DNA from: Asterochloris sp. CNOR1
Lineage: Eukaryota > Chlorophyta > Trebouxiophyceae > Trebouxiales > Trebouxiaceae
Assembly: GCA_963969365.1 (NCBI GenBank)
Contig: OZ017749.1
Coordinates: 1,054,001-1,118,000 of the forward strand
Length of the DNA: 64,000 nt
Direction of reading: 5' to 3'
In this document: piece by piece, positions 34,501-46,500 of the stretch
Layout: each line of letters opens with the position of its first letter
Position numbering within the stretch: the first letter of the stretch is position 1
Made by a program: the position numbers and the translations under genes
The notes under the pieces: generated by a model
The model's database searches: none
Told to the model about the DNA's origin: nothing
Seen by the model: the letters and a program-made list of their open reading frames with translations, nothing else

Positions 34501-37500
34501 CACAAGCAGCGCCTCCATGCAGGGCTGGCATGGTCTCACCTCCATCGCTGGATTGCGGCTGCTGTCACTGTGCAGCGCAGCTGGAGGGTGTGGCGCCTGC
34601 ACCAGGGGATTGTCAAGGGACGGATGCTTCGCCAGCGGTTGGTTGCAGCAATTGTGCGCCTCCAGGCGCTGTGGAGAGCCAGGGGCCCACGGAGGCACCT
34701 GCTGAGTGCCAGACGCGCTGCCACCAGCATCCAGGTCGGGAGCAACTGGTGCAGACATGTGTAGCCACCTTTATGTGCTGCATGGGAAGTGCACAGCAGG
34801 GATGGAGACGGGTCAACGTCACTGCATCTGCTGGGAAGCCCTGCCTGGTCAATGCAGCCAGGATTCAACCGACGAACTCTGTCCCCAGTTGCTGTTGCAG
34901 GCGGTTGTCAGAGGTCATCAGGCACGCCAGGCTCAGCGTAGTACAGTGGTGCTGCAGCCCATCCTGGCCAAAGCAATAGTGTGCAGGGATGAGTTGGTGG
35001 CAAGCAGGTCAGCCCTGTAGGTCTGCAGATGCTGGGCATCCTTTTGCACAAGGTGCCATCTGTTGCGTGCTGCACAGAGGTGGCACAGCAATCTTGGTCC
35101 TTGACCTGGTAATTATCTGCAGGGCTCTGAAAAGCGTGGAGGCAGCTGCCATCCACTGCCAGGCGCTCAGGCGTGCTGCTGTGCAGCGCCAGGCGTTCCT
35201 GTGCACGAGGCAGTGCATCACCCGCGTGCAGGCCTGTGCTCGGCGACGGCCTGTGCGCATGCTGTTCCTGCTGTTGAAGGGAGCAGCAGTCTTGATCCAG
35301 CGCTGCTGGCGTGGCCTGAGGGTCAGGGCTGTTCTGCGCAGGCAGCAGGCGGCTGCGCTGGAGGTGCAGCGTCTGTGGAAGGGCTGCATGCAACGCAGGC
35401 GCTATGCAGCTGTCAGAGGCGCAGTGGCGCTGCTCCAGCGGCACTGGAGAGGCCGTGTAGCGGCAGCACATGTGCAGGCACAGCAGAATGCTGCTGCCAC
35501 CAGGCTGCAGGCTGCATGGCTGGCCTTCAGGCAGCGGCGACGGTTCAGGGCTGCCTGCGCTGCAGCTGTCATGCTGCAGAGGCAGTGGCGGCACCATTGT
35601 GGGGCACGTTTAGCGGTAGCACGTGTGCAGGCACAGCAGGATGCTGCTGCCACCAGGCTGCAGGCTGCGTGGCTGGCCTCCAGTCAGCGGCAGCGCTTCA
35701 GAGCTGCCCGCCTTGCAGCTGTCGTGCTACAGAGACAGTGGCGCCTAGTGTCTGCAGCACAGCGCGAGAGGGCATTGCTGCAGCAGCAGGCCGCAGCCAC
35801 GCAGGTGCAGGCTGCCTGGCGCATGCACAGGCAGCGTCAGCACTACAGGGCTGTCCAGGCAGCAGTGCAGCTTGTGCAGCGCCATTGGAAGGGCCATGCC
35901 GCCCGCAGGTTGGCGGTGGGCATGCTTGCCAGGCGGCAGGAGGCGACGGCTGTCAGGCTGCAGAGTGCCTGGCGCATGATGAGGTGTCGGCAGACCTACC
36001 TGCAGCTGCAGACAGCGGTTGTGGATCTCCAGGCTAGGGCCCGGGGCATGGCTGCCAGAAGGCAACTGCGCCGGCGGCATGCCGCTGCGGTCACCATTCA
36101 GCGCGCTTGGGCGGAGATGCATTCGCGGAGGCTGCTGCAGCAGCAGCTTCGGGCGGCAGTCGTGGTGCAGCGGCTGTTCAGGGGGTGGCTGGCACGCCAA
36201 TGGCTGGCCAGGCAGCGGCGGGCAGCACTGGTCGTGCAGGGAGCATGGCGCACCCACCTGCAGAAGCGGCAGCGAGCGCTCCGGGTGAGGGTGCTTTGGC
36301 AGCATCTTCTTGGAGGTTTGTTGAGCCAGAGAGGCATCAGCTGATATGCCGTGTGCCGCCTGGGAGTCGATCCCTCCCTGGTGCCCCAGCGAGCCCAGCC
36401 TGGCATGGCACTGTGCAGCTTGGGGCAGTTTGCTTCTGGCTGACATGGCAGTGTGATGCAGGCCCACATGGTGGTCCGAATTCAGGCTAGAGTGCGGTGC
36501 TGGCAGGTGAAGAAGCAGCTTGGCTGCGCAAGGCTGGCGGCCTGCCTGGTGCAGGCAGCATGGCGGGGCCATGCCTGGCGTCGCACTCTGCAACGGCAGC
36601 AGGCTGCCGCACTGAGGCTGCAGGCTGCCTGGCGGGGCAGCCTAGAGAGGGCGAGGTTCCTGCAGGCCCGGGCGGCAGCTGTCACGCTGCAGGCAGCTGT
36701 TCGTGGCATGCAACAGAGGGAGAAGCTGCATGCTGCTACAGCAGCAGCAGTGAATATCCAGGTGCACCTCGCATGCCATCTTGGTGCTTTGCACTGAACG
36801 TCAATTGTCTGGAATGTGTCGCAGCATCTGAACCAGAATGCTTGGCTTCACTTTTTGAGCCGGTGGGCATGCTGGCTGCAGGCAGCTGTGCGCCAGATCC
36901 TGCAAACGCGGGCTGCCCGGCGCATGCAGGCTGCTGCGGTCCTGCAGCGCCACGTACGTGGGCACCTGCAGAGGAGGCAGCTGGCGCGCTGGCACGGAGC
37001 AGCCACTGCCATGCAGAGCTGCTGGCGAGGGGCAGTCCAGCACCGCAGGTTCCAGCAACACATGCAGGCGGCGCTTGTGGTGCAAGCTGCCTGGAGGCGT
37101 CGGCTCGCAAGAGTGGCCCTGATGCAGCAGCAGGCAGCAGTTGTGCTGCAGAGGTGGGCAGCATCCTGAATGAACTGCCCACTGTGCTCCCCAAGGCAAT
37201 TGCTCAACTCGAGTGTCAGCAGGAGGAATGTCAGTCTTGGCCAAGATGGATGCAGAAACAAGCTGAGATGAAGCCTGCCTTCAGGTGGACAAGAGGCCAC
37301 TTGGTCAGACGAAGGCTCCTGCGACAGCATCAGGCTGCCACTTGCATTCAGTCCTTCGTCCGCATGGCTGCAAGGCGACGCAAGTAAGCTGCCATGCCTG
37401 CCAGCGCCTGCTTGTTCCCCATGCATCTATGTGTTCTCTACCAGCATTGTGCAGGGCACGAGCATGGGGCATCCCCATCTGCTTCCGCATCGAGAAGCCC

Positions 37501-40470
37501 CCGTATGTGCAGGTACCAGTCTGTCTTGCAGATGCGCCGGGCCATGCAGGAGTTTGCCAGGGTGGCCAGGTGCTACAGCCGCCGCAGTGCTGCAGCCATC
37601 AAGCTACAGGTGAGCGACTGCAAGGTTGAGGGCAGTGCTCTGCAGAGCTGTGGCTCAGCAGGTGAGCATTCAGTGCAGGTCGCCTTGCGTCGGGCTGCGA
37701 GGCTGCTGAAGCCTTATGAGGATGAGCACATCTGGCTCCTGCCCACCTGCAGGCTCTTGTGAGGGGCTTCTTGGCCAGGCGCGCTGCCCAGCCAGTGCTG
37801 CGTGCTCACAGGGCTGCCCGCCTGCGCCTGGCAGAGGCCACAGCCCTGGCTGTGATCAGCGCCTGGGGGCCTACCTTCCAGGCCAGGCTTGCCTTCCTGC
37901 GTCTCAGGTGGGATGTTGTTCATCTTGTTGCTGTGACATTCAGGCAGCAGGACTTGCACAACCTCTGTGAGGCCAGCTGCAAAGATTCTGCGGTTCACCC
38001 GGGAGGAGTTTTGGTGTCGTACTGATTGTGCTGGGAGGGGCAGCCTCACATGCAGGTGCATGCTGCTGCATGGCCCGGTGGAGCACAAACATGGTCAGCA
38101 GCCCATGGCTGTTGCAGTTTGAATCTCAGGCTGGGGACCCTGTGTCTGCTGCAGGCGTGCGGCCTGTGTGGTGCAGCACAGGTGGCAAGTTGTGCTTGAG
38201 AGGAGGCGCCGAGCAGCCTGTGTGATTCAGAGGCACGTCAGGGGCACCCATGTCCGGGCACAGCTGAAACAGCAGCACAGGGCAGCTGAGCTGGTTCAGG
38301 TAAATTTGAGCCTTCATAGTACCCCAATGGACCTCAAGGGAAGTAGGTGCCCAGCCCTGCAGTGGCCTGGAGGGTCATGCGATGTTTGCTGTCAACCACA
38401 ACGCCATGCACACGAATGTGCTAGTGCCAAGCTTTCGGTTCTCACAACGTCACGGCGCGGCTGCAGGCCTTCTGGAGAGGATGGAGGACACGCAGGGCAG
38501 GGGGCAGCAGCTTCCAAAACCTGCGGGGCCGCATGCTGCGATCTGCAGCAGCCTCGGCTGTGGCACCTCACAAGCAGCTGGCCGCACGCACAGAGGCTGC
38601 CCTGCAGTGCCTCCTGCAGAGCAAGCAGCATGTCCAGGTGCAGACCAGATGCTGCGCCAACGATAGACTGGACCCAAGGCGGCTCTGCAGTGTTGCTTCT
38701 GCTGACAGTCTGTTAGCTCAGCATATGCACACAGCCCAGTGTGCTGATTCGGTGGTGACTGACTCTGTCTGTAGGTGATGCGTTCCTGCTCCATTCTGGA
38801 GTCATGCACCGGCTACAGCAAGGCCTGCTGCCTCCTTGTCACAGGTAGGACCACTGCCCCTGTCTGCTCGCTGCCTCTCGATATGAGCAGGCCTCCTCAG
38901 CCGCTGAACTGCCTCCCTATGCCTCTGCAGATGGCAGGGGCCTTGCTGCCCTGCTGCACTTCGTGCAGAGCTGCAATCACAGCCAGCCTCACATCGAATT
39001 GGTACTGAGTGCTCTGGCCATCCTGACCAACATCTGCCGCTACCGCGAGCTGCGCCCTGTTGTGTGCCGGGTGAAGGGCGCTCTGCAGGTGCTGGCTGAG
39101 TTGCTGCGCACATTCAGGGACCGAGAGGCAAGTGCTGCTGTGCCGGCACGCAGTGACCACCCTCGGCCTGCAATGAGCGCGCGCCTGCCTTTGACATTGC
39201 TGCGCTGCACACCCACCGGCCCAGGCACACCTGCTGCATTGAGGGTAGGCAGAAGAAATGCATGGCTGCACATGTTGGCAGGCGTAGTGCTGCTGGACAG
39301 AGCTCTGCCACCACAGTAGCAGTGCTGCTGGCGTCCAGGGCAGCGGCTGGTGGCCACACACATGTCATGTGTCCGTCTGCAGGACATCTTCATGCCTGCT
39401 GTCAGGCTGCTGCAGTCCCTGTTGGCTGCCGCCCCCCCTGCCATGGTTGCGGACGGTAGCCCAGACATGGTCAGACTGCTGGAATCCGTGGCGAACCTGC
39501 TGGTGCGCAGAAGTGAGCTGGAGCGCAGCTACCTGGCCAGGTTAGAAGGTGAGCTGCACAGGCTGCGTCGGCATTCTGCAAAGCTGTGCTCGTGCTATCA
39601 ACAGTAATGCCCAGGTAAGAGCTAGGCCGATGTGGGCCTTCGACCGCCACAGGCAGTGCAGGGCCATGGCAGGGCCTTTGGCACCATGCCTTTGGTGCCA
39701 CTTGCCAGGAGCAGCTTCAGCGCTTGGGGGCTCAGGCCCACCCTGGAAGCCTGTGGTGGGTGATATCAAGCGGACAAGACATGTGGCGGGTTCACGGCCC
39801 GCACGCCCCTAGATAGCAAGCTGCTTGCTCCACCCCTCATCCGCTGCCCCCGTTGCATCATGCCACCGAAGCTGCCAACACTGCCAGCCATCCTGAAAGG
39901 CTGGGTCCAGCACTGACTACAGGGCAGTGGCGCCTCTGCAGTCTGTGACAGTTTCCTTCTCATGTAAATGCAGGCCAGAAGGGCTCAGATGCATCTGCAC
40001 GGGAGGCCACCAAAAAGCTTGTGGCAGCAACCAGGCAGCTGCACTCCCTGCAGCAGGTCTTGGATGCGCTGCACAGCAAGATGGCCAGCACTGCAAGCCC
40101 AGACATGAAGCCGCCTAGCCGCAGGGTAGTGCCAAAGTTGAGGCTTCCAGCCAGGCCTCCTGAGACCCCACGCTCCAAAGACCTGACTGTGGGCAAAAAC
40201 ACTCTGGTGAGACTGATCTGCTGTGCTTACGTCGCCTGCCAACGAAACATTGTCATCCAATGCTAATATTTTGCAACATGTCCTATCTTGCTGCTGGTGG
40301 GCTGCTGTGATCCTCTCACGGTCAGCTCCTCCTTGTATACCACACTTGCGTTACGCTGCATTCAGCTCAAGAGCTATGTCATGCCCTTGCAGGTCAGAGG
40401 AGTCTTGCACGAGATGACCAATGCTGGCTGCCTGATTCCCCTGCCCCTCACCATGAGAACTCCCAGATAG
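28523..40470 (+). CDS. ASPM: ASPM (abnormal spindle-like) with ASH, two CH domains, IQ array
   Basis: ASPM organises spindle poles and centrosomes, binding microtubule minus ends and calmodulin. The start at 28523 (MPAKPAGFVNDFALQ) runs into an ASH domain: PWLDFGLLPYGRSRQHVLQI, then ELEVERMPAGCAVSF and RGTLVMLWRGHCRLQ (exons 28523-28654, 28810-29001). Exon 29185-30124 is a low-complexity Pro/Ser/Gln region. Conserved ASPM parts follow: LWMEKQERALQAWLNSRLSV, CYQPFWLQLGLEVVLN, KFIQTSFLQDDTLAAKCRAE and KRILLLLLLLDKAVELPALP. CH1 is at GEGSLVRHLRQIGYELQHSQ and DLRDGIRLCRLAEVLTG; CH2 at GLKVLDLSTSFADGRALCFL and GITANFALVAAVAQKLGGIP. IQ motifs fill about 34000-38300, with some 14 in one exon (about 35130-36280). 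The end has armadillo-like helices (MVRLLESVANLLVRRSELER) and GKNTL/VRGVLHEMTNAGCLIP. One intron has a GC donor at 32601. Confidence 0.95.
32595..33035 (+). repeat. Four-unit array of a GC splice donor after the CH1 exon of ASPM
   Basis: The CH1 exon ends CAGCACTTTGAG/GCAAGCAGG at 32600. The following intron repeats this junction: GCAGCGCCATGAGGCAAGCTGG near 32733, GCAGCGCTTGAGGCAAGCAATG near 32905 and CAGTGTTTCAGAGGCAAGCAGG near 33018. All copies keep GAGGCAAGC intact, i.e. the GC donor with its exon end. The spacings are about 110-170 nt. Confidence 0.75.
35471..35776 (+). repeat. 153-nt in-frame tandem duplication of two IQ motifs in ASPM
   Basis: Two units (35471-35623 and 35624-35776) share long identical stretches, for example TGTGCAGGCACAGCAG and GATGCTGCTGCCACCAGG-type text. 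Each encodes one ATRLQAAWLA and one VMLQRQWR/VVLQRQWR helix. A period of 153 nt is 51 codons, so the repeat stays in frame. It is clearly younger than the rest of the IQ array. Confidence 0.85.
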
Positions 40471-40514
40471 CCAAGATCGATTTGCTGCCAGAAGTAAGCC
40501 AATGTCAACGGTCA

Positions 40515-43500
40515 ATGGCTTCTCGTAAACTTTCGCTGCAACATCCATCTCTCACAGATACTCCACAACATGAGATGTGTACGAGGTTTCCTCACATCAT
40601 GACACTCGTGGATCATGCTAAACGCATGCCTGGAGTGGCAAGTCAGGTTGCTGGCAAGGTCAGAAGAAAGTTGCGCAAAAAGACCAGGCGCCACCCTGGC
40701 AACGAAGTCTCTGCAGAGAGCGATGAGGAAGTAGACGACTACCTTGAGGTTGATTGCTCAGTGAGGCCCTGTGTGCATGGCACAAGCAGCTGCTGCTGAT
40801 GTCTGTCAAGTCCCAAGGTGTTTCTTGTGGGCAAGCGCAGAAGCTCAAGATTTCCCTGCATGTAGCGCGGGTGCTCACGCAGAGCAGCACCCATGCACAA
40901 GCATATTGAAGCGTTCTTGCTGCAGCAGATCTCTGTCATGCAGGACGAGGGGGGTGTCGTCGAGGAGTTACAGCTGCCGGCTGAGCCCCAGCATGCAGCC
41001 CCTCCTCCTAGTCAGCCAGCCAGCACGTCAGGTGCACACTTGAGAGCAGGCTTGAATCTGTGTCGTCGCCTGAAATGTCTTGCCCATGGGGGCTGCAGCC
41101 ACCAGGGCCGTTTTGAGTCTTGGGCCCCACTGCTCTGCATGCTATGCTTTGCTTTGCTTGACAGCTTCTCTGCCCAGGCAATTACATACAGCTTGCCGCT
41201 GCAGGCAATTCAGAAGAGAACCTCGAGCACAGTGATCTGCCGGAGCACGATCGGTGGGGGTCCATCAGGCACGTGCAGGGGGCACATGCACTGCCAAATG
41301 TGGCATGTGGCTGGCAGCCTAGCTCGCACGTTGGGGGAGGCTCCAGCCACCTTTGCCCCATCTGTTACCTTCAGCACATTATCACGCCAGCAGAGCTGTA
41401 GCATGGCACACTCTGAAGCTCCAGCCTCCTGCATTGCTTCAAAGATTGAGGAGCCCACTTCTCTGCATGCACACAGCTGCCCCTAGCTATGGGCGCTCTG
41501 CGTAAGCTCAGCCTGCTGCTGATGGAGGTTGGCTCTGCCTTTCAATGCCTTCTCTGTGCAGGCATGACAATGGCGTGACCATTTTTGAGGAGCTGGATGA
41601 TACTGGAGAGCATGGAGGAGCTCTCATGGTGTCAGCTGTTGTGCGGGCGCCGCCAGAGACCTGCTTCCATGTGAGAGGCCTCAGGTGGCATCATGTGGCC
41701 TTCCACAAAGTGCATGCTGGCATCCACTGGGACCAACAAGGGGGGACCCGCAGCAGGGGCAGGGCCTCTTGTGATCGGCCATCGGCAAGCACTGAGATGA
41801 GGACTGCCAGGTTGAGCTCTGTCAGGCAGTCCACTGGTCCTGGCCAAAAGGTGTGTGCAGCCTTGAGCACAGTGGGCATCAGAACAGGACGGAATTCCTG
41901 CAGCCAGGGGCTACGCACTGGCTGCCCTGCGATGGCCAACCCTTCGCTCCCGCAGGCGCACTCATCAAAATCCTTTGTCTTGCCCAGCCTGTCTACCTCT
42001 CTTGCAGACACACACAGTCGTGGTTGCCCCTCGTAAGGGCTCATTCACGGCCCTTGCAGGGCCCCGTGATGTGCAACAACCCCGCCATGCCCTGCCACGG
42101 CTGGCTGTGTTAACCAGTAGACGGTCAGCGTCCAAAATACGTCTCTGTCTTCAGCTTCATTGACCAGCACCCGCCCATTGTCCTCTGCAGGCCCTCATGG
42201 ATATGCGTTACTCCGACCGGCTGGCGTCCATGTCCAAGGTCATCCGCCAAGATGACCCGCACACTCGGATCCTCAAGGTTTGCAGCATCTTGGCTGTCCC
42301 CTCACCCCTGGCAAGCAGCAGACCTCTTGCCATCCTCACAACTTGAAGGGCACCTGTCCTGGGCTACCGGCCCCCCACCTGCCTCACTGGCCAATCCCCA
42401 CATGATGCCTGCCAGCTTTGTTATTCAGAGAGCAGGTGCCTGGGCACGCCACATGAGGGTGTGCCCCGGCACTCAACATCCTTGTGGAACCACATGGCTG
42501 AGTGGGGCACCTGGCCACTGGGCTTGCTGCATAGCATGCAGCAATGCATCATGAGGAAGCCAGACCATGGCTTCTGCCTGTGGATGTTGGCTCCCCCTGC
42601 TCGTGGCTGCAGGAGCAGCGGCTGCAGCCCATGGAGGTGCAGAGCCTTGCACAAGCACCCCAACATGTGTTGAGAGCTCCGGTCTGATGCTACTGATGGC
42701 GGTGCTTTGTGCTTCGTTGCAAACAGGAGCCCCATGCTGATGAGAACCGTTTGCGCCTGCAGAGAGCCTGGTGATATCCTCACCTCCAGCATTGTGCAGC
42801 TCCATGTGAAGACGGTAGCCCTGGCTTTTGGACAGCTCATCGCCTGTAGAGCCTGACTGTTACCTGTGGGTGGCTGTCACGCTTTGCAGGCCCCGGCAAG
42901 TCAGTCAGGCTGGCCCATGTTGGATGTTTCTGCAGAGGATGGTGTGATCCTGTGGGTAGCCTGAACACTCTGCAGGGTCCTGCGCGCCAGTGATGTGCAT
43001 CCCTTCTGAGGGCTGGCTGTGCCTGCAGAGCTTGGTGGTTCCCTATGGGTGGTTGCGGCGCTTTGCGGCGCCCCGCGAGACGGTGACACGCCAGGTCTGG
43101 CGGTTGGAGGAGGACGGGTGCTACATCCTGCTGTCGCACTCTGTGGAGGACGAGGCAGCTCCTGAGCATGAGCCCAGCTTGTGGAACTGGTTTGTGCCTG
43201 TACGTGCGCAGGTGAGCAGGGGTGCCTGGACGACTGCTGGGTGAGTCCTGTGCTTGTGAGCTGTGGCCCCTGGGTTTTGATGCATGTGATCAAACATATA
43301 TCGGCAAAACTTGCATCTGCAGCGCTTTTGGCTTGGGCTTGCAGCCAGCATGTGACGACAGTCCGCAACGCAAGCAAGGTAGCTGAGTTGCCATGTGGTC
43401 TCCAGGTCGTGGCTGCACAGCGGTAGGCACCACCTTCATCTCTTTGACAGTGTGGCCCGCGTGTGCAGAGCCCACATGTGCAGCGCTGGGTGGCAGTCTT

Positions 43501-46500
43501 CAACCCATGACCGCCCTGCTGGTGGTGGACAGGGAGCCCCCTGCTGCTCTGGCAGAAGTGCACTGCTGTGCAATTCTGAAGGCACCTACACTGTCCTGCA
43601 GGTGGTGGCCGCAGGGTGGACAGTGAGCCCCCTGCTACCCAAATTCACGGACGAAGGCCGCTCAGCGGAGTCTCTGGTCACCCTGGTGTTCAAGGTGGAC
43701 CTGCAGGGGTGGCTGAGCCTGCGTTCTGGCGGCATCTGGGGGCGCCTGCTGGCCAGTCTGCGAGGTACTCCCCTGGGTCAGTCTGTGCGCAACCGGTACC
43801 TGGGGCCCCTCCTGATGTCTCTCGTGACGCTTCGAGACCAGGTGAGGTAGCATGTGCGGCTCAACTGGTCTGGGCGAGCCACCTGAGCTGCTTGCTGGCT
43901 ATGTGGGGAACCTCCTACCGATGTGCATTGCCACGCTGCATGACAAGGTACGCAACTCAGCACCCCAGAGGTTGGGGACCTGGGAGCACGGGCCCTGACA
44001 GCTTCTCAGTGGCACTGTGCTCAGTAAGTGGCCTGCATTCCTGAGGCTTGGGCTGCCTGCTGGCCTCTATACAGTGTTCGCCCTGGCGCTGAGCAGCTGC
44101 GATGGGTACACGGAATCCCTCGTGACGCTGCAAGGCCAGCTTGAGCGCTCCAGGACTGGCTGCATGATTGTTGTTTTGGGCTGGCTGTGCACTAAGGTGG
44201 CGCCCATGCTGTGATGGGTTGTGACGCGCAAGACCACTTAGGCTGGCCACAGAGTGCTCAGTTGTTAAGATGCAGAGCATTGCATTGGCATGTGCAACAG
44301 ATGTTTGGTGATGTCCTTTGTGACGCTGGAGACCAGTGCGTGGTCTTCAAGTGGTCAGCAGGCGCTCTGCACACGTTGGCTGGGCTCCAGGTGTACCCAT
44401 TTGGACATGGACTGTTGCAAAACCTCAAGGATTTTCATCTGGGCTGTGCAGGTAGAGCAGGAGAGGTTCGTGGTCCAACCCTTCTCCATGTTGAACGGCA
44501 GGAGGAGCACAGACAATGTGGACTCCGCTGCAGACAGCCCCGCGCCCGAGGAGCGCAAGGCCACCGCCAGCCCCAGGTGAAGTGTTGAGACCTTGTGAGC
44601 AAAGAGACTTGTGCCTCTATGTTCAGCCTGCACAGTGCCGTGGACCTGAGGGGGGTGCTCCCTGTAAATGTTCAGCCCCCACTGAGCCCCAAGGAGTTTG
44701 TCCCTATAGTTGTAGAGCTTGCAGGCTCACATGGCCACCCCCAGCTGGGCTGCGCCAATCACACGGGCATACCTCACGCATTCAGGACATGCTGGCTCAC
44801 ACGTAGCCATCCCTGACTTGATTGCAGGAGCCCACCTGTAGAGCCCAACCCCACTGTAGAGCCCAACTCCACTGCCGAAGAGACACCTGCTGCGGAGTTC
44901 CCAGGCCCCAGCTACACCTGTGATCCAAAGGTCTGGTCAGATCCAGGGACAGCTGGCTTCAGAGTCCGGGGAGCCCAATATCTGCAGGTAATCAGTACAG
45001 GAGGTGACAGCCTTGTACCACGCTGGGAGGCAGCGGTTGAGGTCAACAGGCTTTGGCAGAGCTTTCTGTGTGGGAGGCAGGGTTTTGCAGTCTGGAGTTG
45101 GGCAAGGGAAGGAGCTCTGCTCTTTTTGCTATTCTGTTTGGAGGAATCTCTGCACATTCCGACCGCATGTGAGGCAGGCTGCTGCTTGTCAGGAGTTGTG
45201 CAAGCAGGCTGAGGACACCCCCTGTGCTGCAATCTCCTTTGGAGCTTGGGCAATCCTTGTCCACAGCGGCCCTCACTCGTTGATGTACTCTGCAAGCAAG
45301 CCTCCAGACCTCAACACCCCTGGTCTGGGTGTCCTGCAGGATCACAAAAAGTTTTTGTCAGAGGAGCCCGCCTTCACGCTGCTCAGCGCAGATCTGGTGG
45401 CAGTCGACCGTCGCATCCAAAACGTTGCTCGTTACCTCCCTTCTGTCAGGTGGGTCCAGCAGCAACTCAGCGTGGTGATCCTCAGAGCGCTTTGAAGCAC
45501 TTTGGGGTTTGAATGACCGATTTGCGGGAGCCAGTGCTGCACTTGAGACAGAATCAAATTGTGATGCTGTTGCTACTTCAGGCCTTGGCAGAGTCTGCAG
45601 GGCAGCCTGCTGACCATGCTGACGAGTTTCCTGCTGCCGCCTGCAGAAATTCCAAAAAGCCGTTTGTGTTCCTGGTGCAAGTCATGTTTGCCAGGAACCC
45701 CATGCTGGGTCTCGTCATGGCCTGGGCCAGTGACAAGGACCCTGCCAAGTCTGACAAGCCGCATGAGGAGCAGACCCCCTTTGAACGCTGCCTGCAAGAG
45801 TGAGTTCGAGGGAATACCTGCACCTGACTCTGCCAGCGTCCCTGATTCACTGCCTGCCAGAGTCAGCTGGGAGCTGGGGTGCAGGTGGTGGTGGCCTGCA
45901 GGGTCTGAGGCCCTGTGCCACCAGAGTAGCAGTCCTGGCCCCCCTGCTGGTGCTGCGACATGCTTTGCAGCTGGCGCAGGGCCTTGTGATGGCAAGGTGT
46001 GGCTCAGAGCCAACTCAAGGTCCTAACATTCACCATCTGCCCAAGTTTTGGGCACAATATTCTCTTCTGCAGCTTGCAGCAGGAGCTTGACTGCAGCTGC
46101 TCAACAGACACTCTCACACAGGCAGCAGGCCAGCCTCTTGCATGCTTGCAGCCAGGCTTGTTGCGTGCGTGCCATGCAGGTTCCTTGGAGGTGACGACTC
46201 AGACCCAGCAGTGGTCAAGAAGCGGCACAGCATGCTCAAGCTTATACCCAGCGTGGTCAAGGGCAGCTGGATCATCAAGCAGAGCGTTGGCAACACCCCG
46301 GTGCTGCTGGGCACCAAGGTCAAGACGACCTACCACCGGTGGGCACAGTCTCTGTGGTCCTACAGCAGCAGGAGTCCAGCCCTGCTGCTGCTGCTGTTGT
46401 GCAGCATATGGTCTTGTGCCTGCTGAGGGTCAGGCAAGCAGCTTGATGGATGGCAACAGGGCTTCACTCCGATCTCAAAGTCCTCTGCAACAGGCGCAAA

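Noticed and set aside
34908-36593. Long minus-strand open frames opposite the ASPM IQ exon
   Set aside because: They mirror a Gln/Ala/Arg-rich coding strand with few stop-forming codons on the complement. They carry no domain, and the plus strand has an unbroken series of IQ motifs.
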